Assembly (NCBI RefSeq): GCF_016937515.1
Contig: NZ_JAFHKM010000002.1
Location: 3,901,001-3,965,000 of the forward strand
DNA from: Cohnella algarum
GTDB lineage: Bacteria > Bacillota > Bacilli > Paenibacillales > Paenibacillaceae
Direction: 5' to 3'
DNA: 64,000 nucleotides
Positions 18,002-26,558 of the stretch are shown here, piece after piece; the stretch's first letter is position 1, and each line of letters opens with the position of its first letter. Below the pieces are notes generated by a model, which ran no database searches, was not told where the DNA came from, and saw nothing but the letters and a program-made list of their open reading frames with translations. A program made the position numbers and the translations under genes.

Positions 18002-19346
18002 GACCGTCCTCCTTGGTCATCCGGCGATAAGCCACGGCCGGCGCCTGCTCCGCTTTGCGACTCCTGCTGCGATCCTCCGCTGCCGCGAGCAGCCTTGACG
18101 CATCTGCCGGCAGCGGACCGATATGCTCCGGAAGCTGCGGCCGCTTGCCTGCGCGTTCGCCGATGATGAGTTCCCGCACGCGCCAAGGTATATGGCCTTC
18201 GTACTCGATCGTAAGCTCGGTGATGTCCGCAGGGTCGAACACCACATCCACCGTGCAGCCGATGAACGGCAGGCCGACCTCGTACTTCCGGTCCATGAAG
18301 CTGATGCAGCCGGATTTGTCGACCTTGCGTGTCTCGCAGTGCAGGAATGCATTCGCGAGCTCGTCCGGATCCACGAACCGAAGCGCTTGCTTGTCGCTAC
18401 GGTACGCCGTTTCCGGACTACGCTTGTTCTCCAGCGCCGAATGCGGCTTGTTCTGATAGCACTCCGACAGCCATACGGCAAACAGTTCGTTGAGCCGCTC
18501 GAGCGTTTTCGGTTTCTCAAGCGCGGACTCGCTCAGGAACGCATCCACCACGCGATTAAACCGTTCGACCTTGCCGGTCGCCTCCGGCGAGTAGGGCCTC
18601 GCGAATAGCAGCCGGATCCCGAGCTTGGAGCATGCCCTCGTCATCCATTTGGTCCGGTACTGCTTGCCGTTGTCGAAATAGACCGCCTCGGGAGCGCCGA
18701 ACTTCTGAATGGCTTGGCGGAAGCAGTGCTCCACGATGGTCTTGTCCATGACCGGGTAGAATTCGCCATGAAGCACAAACCGCGTCGCGTCGTCGATAAA
18801 CGTCACCAGAAATACCTGCTTCATGGTACCTCCGGGGCCGATGGGCAAGTACGGGCCATACTTGATATCCGAGTGCCACAAGCGATTACGATGGCGCTTT
18901 TGGAACCGCCGTGCGGCGACGCCCGATTCGGCGTACATGCGCATATGGCGCGTGCTGTAACCGCGCTCTGCTAATCTTTCCTGCAGCGTGCTGCGCTTGA
19001 TCTGCCCGGGTTTTATACGGCCTTCCCATTCCAGGATCTGAATGAGCTGGGCAACGCTTCGGCCGGGCACCTCCCGGCGCAGCAAAATGGCCTGCTCCAC
19101 AATTTCTGGTGGAATGATCTCCTCTGACGGCTGGCGTCCCTTGCCTCGTGGCTTCAGGCCGCCGAAGCCGTCTTGGCGATACTTGGCCAGATACCGGCGC
19201 AGCGTCCGCTCGGAGAGTCCAGTTTGCTCACATATCTGTCGCTTGATCTGGCTGGCTTTGGCGGTGTCCAGCCCTTCCGCCAGCAGCGGCGACAGGAGCT
19301 GCATGCGTTCCGACGCGACGGCCTCTGCTTTCTTCTGATCTTTCAT
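17994..19346 (-). CDS. DDE transposase of transposon 1 (Mu/IS481-like fold)
   Basis: Catalyses strand transfer. In 450 residues: N-terminal HTH domains (TGLSERTLRRYLAKY near residue 40), then an RNase H-like core with catalytic Asp in WHSDIKYG, Asp in VYFDNGKQYR and Glu in GKVERFNRV, then a beta-barrel C-terminus. The start at 19346 follows the SD GAGGTG and matches the copy in transposon 2; an upstream ATG at 19460 would overlap the DUF6431-like gene. Confidence 0.9.
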   Translation of the reverse strand: MKDQKKAEAVASERMQLLSPLLAEGLDTAKASQIKRQICEQTGLSERTLRRYLAKYRQDGFGGLKPRGKGRQPSEEIIPPEIVEQAILLRREVPGRSVAQLIQILEWEGRIKPGQIKRSTLQERLAERGYSTRHMRMYAESGVAARRFQKRHRNRLWHSDIKYGPYLPIGPGGTMKQVFLVTFIDDATRFVLHGEFYPVMDKTIVEHCFRQAIQKFGAPEAVYFDNGKQYRTKWMTRACSKLGIRLLFARPYSPEATGKVERFNRVVDAFLSESALEKPKTLERLNELFAVWLSECYQNKPHSALENKRSPETAYRSDKQALRFVDPDELANAFLHCETRKVDKSGCISFMDRKYEVGLPFIGCTVDVVFDPADITELTIEYEGHIPWRVRELIIGERAGKRPQLPEHIGPLPADASRLLAAAEDRSRSRKAEQAPAVAYRRMTKEDGHV

Positions 19347-19383
19347 CTGTTCTGCACCTCGCTTGGTAGACTTCCAGATGAGT

Positions 19384-19948
19384 CTACCGCAGCATCTTGC
19401 CGGACAAGAATGCAGAACGGGTATGTAACCACAAATTTGAATTTGCGACCGGGCGGACAATTCGCGCCAGCCAGCCGGGGGCGTCCCCGACGTAGTGTCC
19501 GAAAGGGTGATGTGCAGTCTGCGTAGAGACGGACGGCTTCTTCGCAGGGTCCTGATGAAAGCGAATGGCGATAGATCTTAGAGCTCCGAGCAGGTATGTG
19601 GTCTGTTCGCGAAACCAGTTCTTCCAGCGAAGCAAAGTCGCGTCATCTGCCGCTACCGTAGATGGAGCCGCATGTTCCGATACGACTTGTTCCACGCATG
19701 CCGATTCGTACCGTTTGTACGGCACCACACAATCCGGGAGCTCATGGTGGATCTTCCGGCATTGTGTACAACGCAGCCGGCGAATGACGAGCAAGCGGCG
19801 ATCTCCGTCCTCGCTGGTGAGCTTCCGCTTCCGACTGCCAATGACACTAAGCGCTTCTCCACAGCAGGGAGAGGGAACCAATTCTGCACATCGAACAAAA
19901 AACGCCGGGTGACTTCTCATCCAGCTCATACTTTGATACAATGACCAT
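19384..19948 (-). CDS. DUF6431-like zinc-ribbon/HTH protein of transposon 1, frameshifted
   Basis: First gene of the element. The start MVIVSKYELDEKSP (from 19948) and the body AFFVRCAELVPSPCCGEA lie in different frames, broken near 19910 by what looks like one extra base. The body has a cysteine pair (PCCG) and CTQC, likely zinc-binding, then the IHHELPD segment and a helical C-terminus. Function unknown; it accompanies the transposase and ATPase in both elements here. The DUF6431 name is from memory of similar neighbourhoods. Confidence 0.65.
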
Positions 19949-20100
19949 GTTGTTTGGGGGATGCATCCCGTGAGCCTGTTCCCGCAGGCCCACATACATG
20001 GGAGGCATCCTTTTCCTTTTCTGTGATACGGTCATTATATTCAGCAACTCTCGGACAGGCAATCCCGCCAGCAATTGGACGTTATCTTTCGGCGGCAACA

Positions 20101-21141
20101 CGAAATGCTGGCATGACTATGGCGTAGCTCGTGGAACTTAACTCTGGTTACTCCAGCCTTATGAATAATCCGATACAAGCTTCGTCTTAAATTACTTGGA
20201 TTCCAAGGTGTTCCAATACTTGTAGGACATACTAGGTTGTTGTCCTGATAAAGCTCACCTGCAATGTCCTTGTATTTCTCAACCAATCGTTTTTGTGCAA
20301 GCAATACTTCTACAATTTCGTCGTCAATTTCTATTGAACGTGTACCGGCAGATGTCTTCGTTCCATCGGTAATTGCCTGATGATCATCCTCGTGATCTAG
20401 GGTTCGAACTACCTGTATGATGTTATTATCGAAATCTACATCATCCCATCTCAATCCCAGAACTTCCGCTTCTCGCATTGCACAAATTAAGCCGAGATAA
20501 ATCGGACAGTATGCCGGATCACCTTTAGCCGCTGTCAAAAGCAAATTCACTTCTTCTGCCTTTAAAATCTTATGATTAGTCTTGAGAAGCTTTGGTGACT
20601 CGATTTGTGCTGCGATATCTTTGGGGATCTTTTCATCCTTATAGGCTTGGATCAGAGCCATTTTGAGAACCTTATGCGTATCGTGGATGGATCTGCTTGA
20701 TAGCTTTTTGTCGGTAACAACCTTCTTTTTCCCGTTAAATATTTCCTTATTCTTTTGCTTGAGTTCTTTGTAAAAGTCGTGGATGTGATCTTTCGTTAGC
20801 TCACTAAGCCGAACATGACCAATACTTTCAATTATGTGCTTTGCTCGATTAGTATATGAATTCAGCGTAACCTTCTTTAAGCTGAGTTCCTTGTCACTTA
20901 ACCATTTCTCTAACCATTCCTTTAGGGTCATCTTTGTTGGCTCTATATATTTTCCTTTCAAAAGCTTATCTTTAGAATCAATTAGATCCTTGTACGCATC
21001 AGCAGGATTGGAGTAGCTCTGAGATTTTTTTTGTGACCGTTTTCTAGTCCTGGGGTCAGTTGTAGAGATCATAAAATAGTAAGATTTCGTCTTCGTATCG
21101 TTTCGTTCATAAACTCCAGGATATTTTTTCGTTCGTGCCAT
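20101..21141 (-). pseudogene. int: tyrosine integrase, N-terminal and central part (broken by transposon 1)
   Basis: 347 codons: an AP2-like arm-binding N-terminus (GVYERNDTKTKSYYFMIS), a SAM-like core-binding domain (LKEWLEKWLSDKEL), then the catalytic domain with Arg in CAMREAEVLGLRWDDV and box II HELRHSHAS, cut right after by transposon 1. Catalytic Tyr is on the distant fragment 16946-17098. The gene reads towards tRNA-Ala, as usual for tRNA-integrating elements. The SD GGAGCG overlaps the end of the preceding DUF6075-like gene. Confidence 0.92.
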
Positions 21142-21145
21142 GATA

Positions 21146-21538
21146 TTACGCTCCTAATTTATTTGAATAGTTGTGGTTAAAAAGGTCTTCTCCACGCCGG
21201 ATTTTACATGCTTGGATGAATACCTCGAATATCTCGCATCCCCAATTTCCTAGCGCCAGATACAAGGAGAAATCGTCGTAATTGTTGTACAGGTTTAAGC
21301 CTGCTTGAACCAGTTGCCGATAGCCATTTGAAAGTCCTGCTTTATTGCATTGATCGTCAAAGAACCAGTCGAAGGGTCCGTTGTCATCCGAGACGGGATT
21401 CCCACTGCAAAAATCAAAGATGACAGGATGAGCAACAATATAGAAGCCAGTTCGATACTCTTTATCCTTGATTGCGATAGGGTACTTTTCAAGAAAGTAA
21501 TTAAAGTTTCGTTCATGTTCATCGTTAACATAGAACAT
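21146..21538 (-). CDS. DUF6075-like protein next to the integrase
   Basis: A 130-residue protein starting MFYVNDEHERNF; the SD GGAGGAATT lies just before ATG 21538. It has no membrane segment or known motif; I recall similar proteins as DUF6075, found beside integrases in Bacillales elements. Transposon 2 inserted directly upstream of the SD, so its native promoter is now 3.5 kb away. It ends 4 bases before the integrase start and was probably co-transcribed with it. Confidence 0.7.
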   Translation of the reverse strand: MFYVNDEHERNFNYFLEKYPIAIKDKEYRTGFYIVAHPVIFDFCSGNPVSDDNGPFDWFFDDQCNKAGLSNGYRQLVQAGLNLYNNYDDFSLYLALGNWGCEIFEVFIQACKIRRGEDLFNHNYSNKLGA

Positions 21539-21633
21539 TTTAATTCCTCCATATTGTTCGCCGCCTGACTTTATGGCGGGAAAAAGGCATGAATTCGCCA
21601 TTCGGTGTGGCGGAGCCAAACCGAATAAACAGC

Positions 21634-21685
21634 CGACAATAGCCTAATCCCTTCTGTACAATGACGGTGGATTAGGCTATTGTCG
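21634..21685 (+). repeat. 17-bp perfect inverted repeat near the left end of transposon 2
   Basis: CGACAATAGCCTAATCC (21634-21650) and its exact complement (21669-21685) flank an 18-base loop. As RNA it would form a very stable hairpin. It may terminate transcription entering from outside, or bind transposition proteins. Confidence 0.85.
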
Positions 21686-21697
21686 ATTAAAAAGGAA

Positions 21698-21736
21698 AAT
21701 GCTCCCGAACCTTTGGCGAGGATCCCCGGGAGCATT
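21698..21736 (+). promoter_or_regulatory. hairpin masking the ribosome-binding site of transposon 2
   Basis: AATGCTCCCG (21698-21707) pairs perfectly with CGGGAGCATT (21727-21736). The right arm holds GGGAG, the only SD-like sequence before the start codon at 21746 (about 12 bases away). Transcripts entering from outside would hide this site. Confidence 0.6.
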
Positions 21737-21745
21737 CACTTCATC

Positions 21746-22348
21746 ATGTCAAAAATACTTTATTTCGGCCTTTCTTGCAAGGCTTATTTACGCACATTCG
21801 GAAATCAATCTCCTGACGTCCAGCTCTGCTGTGAAAACTGCGGTCGGCTTCTCCATAAACACGGTCGTTATTGGCGAGGAATTGTGACGAAGCATGAGGT
21901 CATCCAGATCCCGATCTACCGTCGATATTGTCCTACCTGTAGAATAACAATCTCCCTCCTGCCGGAGTTCCTGATTCCATGGGCCCGGTATGCGACTTGG
22001 GTGCGAGAAGCGGCATTAAAGCGCAAGCACAAGGGATTCTCTTGGCGGCAGACGACAGAAAGCACAACAACTCCTGCCGTGCGTTATAGCCGCCGTACGT
22101 TGAAACGCTGGTGGGCAAGACATCTGCGCCGCGCAGCGGATGCAGCACTATGGGTTGCTGGGAAACTCGTAGCCCAGGGGGACGACACGGATATGCTCCA
22201 CCTTTACCCCACCATGATGAACCCAACGCCAATGGATACATTGGATTGGCTGGACAAACTGTTACCCCGATTCATCCCCGCTGGCGCATCCAGACGGGGC
22301 TATTGGACGTTTCTAAATGCGAGGTTACCTGTAGCATCACGCTTATAA
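21746..22348 (+). CDS. DUF6431-like zinc-ribbon/HTH protein of transposon 2
   Basis: A 200-residue protein with a zinc ribbon (CENC near residue 30, CPTC near residue 64) and a basic helical region (YSRRTLKRWWARHLRRAAD), so probably DNA-binding. Start ATG 21746 is preferred to in-frame ATG 21680, which lies in the hairpin region. The matching gene in transposon 1 is frameshifted. Function unproven; it could recognise the transposon ends or the target. Confidence 0.7.
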   Translation: MSKILYFGLSCKAYLRTFGNQSPDVQLCCENCGRLLHKHGRYWRGIVTKHEVIQIPIYRRYCPTCRITISLLPEFLIPWARYATWVREAALKRKHKGFSWRQTTESTTTPAVRYSRRTLKRWWARHLRRAADAALWVAGKLVAQGDDTDMLHLYPTMMNPTPMDTLDWLDKLLPRFIPAGASRRGYWTFLNARLPVASRL

Positions 22349-22520
22349 ATCCCTTCAGCATCCACCGCCAAGGAGCAAGGCAAACGAAAATCGCCTCCAA
22401 AATTGCTTTAAAAATCGCCTGGACGGCAAGTTGCCCTCCTGATCCCACAAAATATGCGCCCTCCCTGGCTTCTAGCGTCTATGCGATACTCTCATAGACC
22501 ACAGGGAGAGGAGATTTAGC

Positions 22521-23903
22521 ATGGATGAGCAAGCAAGGCAGCAAGAAGCCAACTTCCGTTATGGCTTAATTGCATCACTGGTTAGCCGCAAATTGGATCC
22601 CGGAGAACAGATGGCGTTGATGCGCGAAATTGTAAGCCATGAGTATGAAACGTCGTCGGGACAGCGAAGGAGAATTAGTCTACGAACGCTTGAGCGATAT
22701 TTAAAAGCGTATCGCGAAGGCGGATGGGAGGCGCTGTTGCCCTCCGTCCGAGCAGACAAACTCACGACCAGGGAAATCCCCGAGGATGTGCTTGCCAAAG
22801 CGATTGCCTTAAAGCAGGAGCAACCCGGCCGAAGCGTCAGGCAGATTATTGCGATTCTGGAACTGGCGGCATTCGTGGCCCCCGGCACCCTGAAAGAAAG
22901 CACGCTTAGCAAGCAGCTTCGCCGCCGCGGCGCCACGCGCAAAGCGTTACTGAATACGGGGTGGAGCCACTTTCGCCGGTTTGAAGCCACGCACCGAAAT
23001 AGCATGTGGCAAGGCGATGTGCAGCATACCCTTTACCTTCCGCATCCGGACAAGCCCGGCAAGAAGGTCATGGCCTATCTGGTTATTTTCATTGACGATT
23101 ACTCTCGCTTCGTTGTGCATGGCCAGTTCTATTTCGAGGAACGTGTGGCCCGGCTGGAGGATTGCCTGAAGAAGGCGATTTTAAAGAACGGAGTGCCGGA
23201 AATGATCTATGTCGATAACGGCGCCATCTATTCTTCACACCATTTTGAGCGGATTTGCGGGCGACTGGGGGCAGAGCTTAAGCATACTCGCCCCGGACGT
23301 CCTATGGGACGCGGGAAGCAAGAAAAGTTCTTCCGATTTGTCGACCAGAGCTTTGTGCCGGAGGCATACGACCTGATTGAACAAGGGAAGATCCAGACGC
23401 TTAACGATTTGAATCGATTCTTCTCGGCGTGGCTTGAGATTGCTTACCACCAGAAAGTCCACAACAGCTTTAAGCAGCGCCCAGTCGACCGATACCAAAA
23501 AGACGACCACCCGATTCGCATGTTGCCGCCGCATGAACTCATAGAAGTATTCTTGCTGGAGGAATCCCGCAAAGTGGACAAAACGGGATGCATCTCGCTG
23601 CTGGGCACGATATTCGAGGTCCAGACAGAGCTTGCCGGCTCGAAGATTCAGGTGCGATTCGATCCGCACGACCTGTCCGTCATCCAGGTGTGGAAGGACG
23701 GCCAGCGCTATGAAGACGCGAAGCCAATGAAGCTCCGCGATCCGAAAAACCGGCCGAAGCAGGATGAACCGAAGGCCGTCATGCAACCGCCGAAGACGGG
23801 CCTCAACTATGTGGAATTATTGGTGGAAGAACAGAAACGGCAGACCCGCGAAGCGCAAGGCGCTGCGCTTTCGCGAGCGATGAAAGAGGTGAAACGCTCA
23901 TGA
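22521..23903 (+). CDS. DDE transposase of transposon 2
   Basis: A 460-residue homologue of the transposase in transposon 1. N-terminal HTH (LRTLERYLKAYREGG), then the catalytic core with Asp in WQGDVQHTLYLP, Asp in IYVDNGAIYSS and Glu in GKQEKFFRFVD, and a C-terminal domain with KVDKTGCISLLG, shared in form with copy 1 (KVDKSGCISFMD). SD GGAGAGGAG precedes ATG 22521. The stop overlaps the ATPase start as ATGA. Confidence 0.92.
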   Translation: MDEQARQQEANFRYGLIASLVSRKLDPGEQMALMREIVSHEYETSSGQRRRISLRTLERYLKAYREGGWEALLPSVRADKLTTREIPEDVLAKAIALKQEQPGRSVRQIIAILELAAFVAPGTLKESTLSKQLRRRGATRKALLNTGWSHFRRFEATHRNSMWQGDVQHTLYLPHPDKPGKKVMAYLVIFIDDYSRFVVHGQFYFEERVARLEDCLKKAILKNGVPEMIYVDNGAIYSSHHFERICGRLGAELKHTRPGRPMGRGKQEKFFRFVDQSFVPEAYDLIEQGKIQTLNDLNRFFSAWLEIAYHQKVHNSFKQRPVDRYQKDDHPIRMLPPHELIEVFLLEESRKVDKTGCISLLGTIFEVQTELAGSKIQVRFDPHDLSVIQVWKDGQRYEDAKPMKLRDPKNRPKQDEPKAVMQPPKTGLNYVELLVEEQKRQTREAQGAALSRAMKEVKRS

Positions 23904-24703
23904 TTCGTGGTTTCTTCGGGTGGGAGCGCGTTCCGTTCACCCGGGAGATTGAAACACGGCATCTGCACCGCTCCAAGCGATTCGAAGAATGTGTAGCACG
24001 GATGCAGTATATGGTGATGACTCGCTCGATTGGCTGCGTCACCGGTGAAATTGGCTGCGGCAAGTCGACAGCCGTTCGCTACTTGAAAGACCAACTGGAT
24101 CCGAACAAGTACCGGTTTATCTATCTGTCGGATGCGAATCTGAAACCAAGGGACTTTTACCGTGAACTCCTCCACCACTTCGGCTTGCCGCCCAAGTTTC
24201 TGCGCAGCGAAGCCAAACGGCAATTCCAGCACCTCGTATGGGATTTGTACGAGAACCAGCAGAAGGTCGCCGTTATTGTCGTGGATGAAGCGCACCTGCT
24301 TTCAGGAGACATGCTGCAAGAAATACGCTTTTTGACGAATTTTCGTATGGACTCGATTTCGCCGCTTGCCCTGCTGCTCATTGGACAGCCGGAACTACAG
24401 GCCACGTTGCAACTGAGAATCTTCAAGCCGATTACACAGCGGATGAACGTGCGTTTTCATTTGGAAGGCTTGTCGCTCGAGGAGTGCCGCGATTACATCT
24501 CCCACCAATTGGAGGTTGCCGGAAGTACAGGGCCGGTGTTTACGACAGAAGCGATGGACGCCATATACGCGCATGCTCGGGGGATATGCCGAGAGATAAA
24601 TAACGTCTGCACCGCTGCGCTTCTGGATGCAGTGCTGCGAAAAGACAAAATGATTGATACCGTCCATGTGACGAGGATCCTAGCTGAATTTAAGGAACAG
24701 TGA
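23900..24703 (+). CDS. AAA+ ATPase of transposon 2 (ExeA/TniB-like)
   Basis: A 267-residue ATPase with Walker A GEIGCGKST, Walker B VIVVDEAHLL and a helical C-terminal lid, expected to work with the DDE transposase. Start codon overlaps the transposase stop. Clearly homologous to 17201-18001 (both open with FGW/YGL-type motifs and share FLTNFRMD/FLLNFKMD). Confidence 0.9.
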   Translation: MIRGFFGWERVPFTREIETRHLHRSKRFEECVARMQYMVMTRSIGCVTGEIGCGKSTAVRYLKDQLDPNKYRFIYLSDANLKPRDFYRELLHHFGLPPKFLRSEAKRQFQHLVWDLYENQQKVAVIVVDEAHLLSGDMLQEIRFLTNFRMDSISPLALLLIGQPELQATLQLRIFKPITQRMNVRFHLEGLSLEECRDYISHQLEVAGSTGPVFTTEAMDAIYAHARGICREINNVCTAALLDAVLRKDKMIDTVHVTRILAEFKEQ

Positions 24704-24715
24704 GGGATGACAAAT

Positions 24716-24937
24716 ATGAATGAGATACGATTTCATGGAGATACCGAGCGTTGGAACGTGTACGATGGAGAAGAGTTGCTTTGCTCGCTACGTTGTGGTG
24801 ATGCCGTGATGATTCAAGTAGGAAAGCACTTCTTGCCATCCAACCTTGAGCTCGATACGGACTGGTACGTGAAGTTTGGAAATTCGAAGTTCTGGCTCCA
24901 CCGACATGCCAAGTACCGCGTCCGACCGCTGTTCTAA
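24716..24937 (+). CDS. DUF5348-like small protein
   Basis: A 73-residue protein of beta-strand character (RWNVYDGEELLCSLRCGD, then WYVKFGNSKFWLHRH). It resembles the DUF5348 family of small mobile-element proteins of unknown role. Start ATG 24716 has GAGGG 9 bases upstream; in-frame ATG 24707 is too close to that SD. It is the last gene of transposon 2 and has no counterpart in transposon 1. Confidence 0.6.
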   Translation: MNEIRFHGDTERWNVYDGEELLCSLRCGDAVMIQVGKHFLPSNLELDTDWYVKFGNSKFWLHRHAKYRVRPLF

Positions 24938-24960
24938 CTGCTCTTCGGAGCAGTTTTTTT
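24938..24960 (+). terminator. terminator at the end of transposon 2 genes
   Basis: CTGCTC, tetraloop TTCG, GAGCAG (24938-24953), then seven T. Confidence 0.9.
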
Positions 24961-25249
24961 ACGCCGACAAACAAAGGCGAAATATAATTGTCTCCGAAAC
25001 GGCGGTGAGGAAAGCAAAAAGCCACCGTCATTGGCGGTTCCGAATCTACCGTCAATTAAAGTGGCTGATGACACCATATCGTCTTAGTTTTATTACCTAA
25101 CCTGCTAGAAGTTAGGGAGCACTCTAAACGTTTCAAACGAGTAGAGCTTGTACCGCTGTGAAACAGCGGACAATTGAAGCGGTTTTGCATATGATATCTG
25201 GGAACGGAGACTTGTCAACAAGATTTCCCTTCCCAATATGGAACATTTA

Positions 25250-25432
25250 TTATGAAGCCTCATTGCCTTCGAACCAGTTAAGAAAAACCTTCTTACTGAT
25301 ACGAATACTTCTTCCAATTTTGACACTACGAAATTCTCCAGCTTTGATTAGCTCGTACGCTTGCACTCTCCCGATATCTAGTTTAATGAAATCTTGTTTT
25401 CGTCCAAGGCCACCTATTTCAATGACAATCAA
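25250..25432 (-). CDS. xis: excisionase-like MerR/HTH_17 protein
   Basis: A 60-residue helix-turn-helix protein with the excisionase pattern YELIKAGEFRSVKIGRSIRI then SKKVFLNWFEG. It lies upstream of DUF6075-like and int on the same strand, now cut off by transposon 2. Start ATG 25432 is uncertain: the first 20 residues do not look like a normal excisionase N-terminus. The 25080-25249 stretch downstream contains only a small CCGCTGT/ACAGCGG palindrome. Confidence 0.75.
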   Translation of the reverse strand: MIVIEIGGLGRKQDFIKLDIGRVQAYELIKAGEFRSVKIGRSIRISKKVFLNWFEGNEAS

Positions 25433-25449
25433 CAGGAGGAGAAGAGCCT

Positions 25450-26448
25450 ATGTCAGTGAAGAAAATAACTTCTTTATTCATCACAGCAATATTATTGTTC
25501 AGTATGTTCGGAACGGCATCGGCGGCACTGCCTGGGTACGGTGAAGAATTGCAGAATGCACCATCCGGTACATCGACCGTTACCTTTACAGACGTACCGA
25601 CTACGCATTGGGCGAGCAAATACATATCGGAAATGGCATCCCGGAAAGTCCTCGAAGGTTACCCGGATGGCAAGTTCAGACCGGAAAATCAAGTATCCCG
25701 AGCCGAATTCGCTACGATCATTGTCAAAGCGTCGGGTCTTCAAGCGAAGAAAGTAAACTATTCATCGTTCAGCGATGTTAAACCGACAGATTGGTACTCG
25801 CCTTTCATCGAGGCTGTTAAAGATTATATGACGGGTTATCGTACCGCCGACGGGAGCTACATTTTCAACCCGACAGCCCCGGCATTACGTGAAGATATCA
25901 CGGTCGCACTTGTAAAACTCAAGGGATACGACGTTTCCCGCCTTGCGAACCGGAGTATTATTGAGGCCATGTTCAAGGACTATGCAGGTATTTCCGAAGC
26001 CGCCAAGGATTACGTTGCAGTCGCTGTTGAAAATGGGCTCGTATCCGGTTATCAGGATGAAACATTCCGTCCGCAGGCTTCGATAACCCGTGCTGAGGCC
26101 GCTACATTGCTCTGGAGAGCTTATCAATACGGTAATGATAACAAAAGTGTTGGCGGCGGAAATCAAACGACCACAACAACGCCTACGCCGCCGGTAACGC
26201 AACCGACTTCACCGACAACGCAACAACCACCCCTGCCAGTGAAGTTTAGCGTGGATACCTTGGTGGGCGGACTCGGGAAAGGCCAAATCGATGGGCCAGT
26301 CAGACAAGCAAAAATTTCCGAAGTTCAAAGTATGGTTATCGATAAGGATAACAACATTTTCTTTCTTGATGGGGACGACAGGAACTTTTTGAAAATACGC
26401 AAATTCAACAATGCCAATGGTACAGTGGAAACAAAGACCATTGACCGG
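25450..26448 (+). pseudogene. SLH-domain beta-propeller surface protein, 5' part
   Basis: Codes for a signal peptide (ending near AASA/ALPGYG), three S-layer homology repeats (FTDVPTTHWASKYI, FSDVKPTDWYSPFIE and a third ending GYQDETFRPQASITRAEAA), a Thr/Pro linker and the start of an NHL-like beta-propeller. Cell-wall attached surface protein. SD GGAGGAG precedes ATG 25450. An IS21 element interrupts it at 26449; the remainder is at 28602-29327. Confidence 0.88.
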
Positions 26449-26558
26449 TGTCACCGCCGGGATATAATTGACCCACCAGCGCCGGAATGAAAATGACCCA
26501 CCCCTGTAGAATATATCTCCTCTGTAGTATCGGCCAAGATATTTCAAGAGGAGGCAAT

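Larger units (their letters stand above)
17105..20100 (-). mobile_element. transposon 1 (DUF6431-like, DDE transposase, AAA+ ATPase)
   Basis: A 2,996-base element with terminal TGTT...AACA and imperfect inverted ends (TGTTACTGCC at 17105; TGTTGCCGCC read inward from 20100). The direct repeat CGAAAT at 17099-17104 and 20101-20106 is a 6-bp target duplication. The insertion splits the integrase gene. Three genes run on the minus strand. Related to the element at 21555-25073. Confidence 0.9.
21555..25073 (+). mobile_element. transposon 2 (DUF6431-like, DDE, AAA+, DUF5348-like)
   Basis: A 3,519-base element flanked by the 6-bp direct repeat CCATAT (21549-21554 and 25074-25079). Its ends are TGTTCGCCGCC (inward from 21555) and TGTCATCAGCC (inward from 25073). 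Further inside, CAATGACGGTGG (21659-21670) recurs inverted at 25022-25033, with a TTGACGGTAG variant nearer the right end. Four genes on the plus strand. It separates the excisionase from DUF6075-like and int. Confidence 0.88.
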
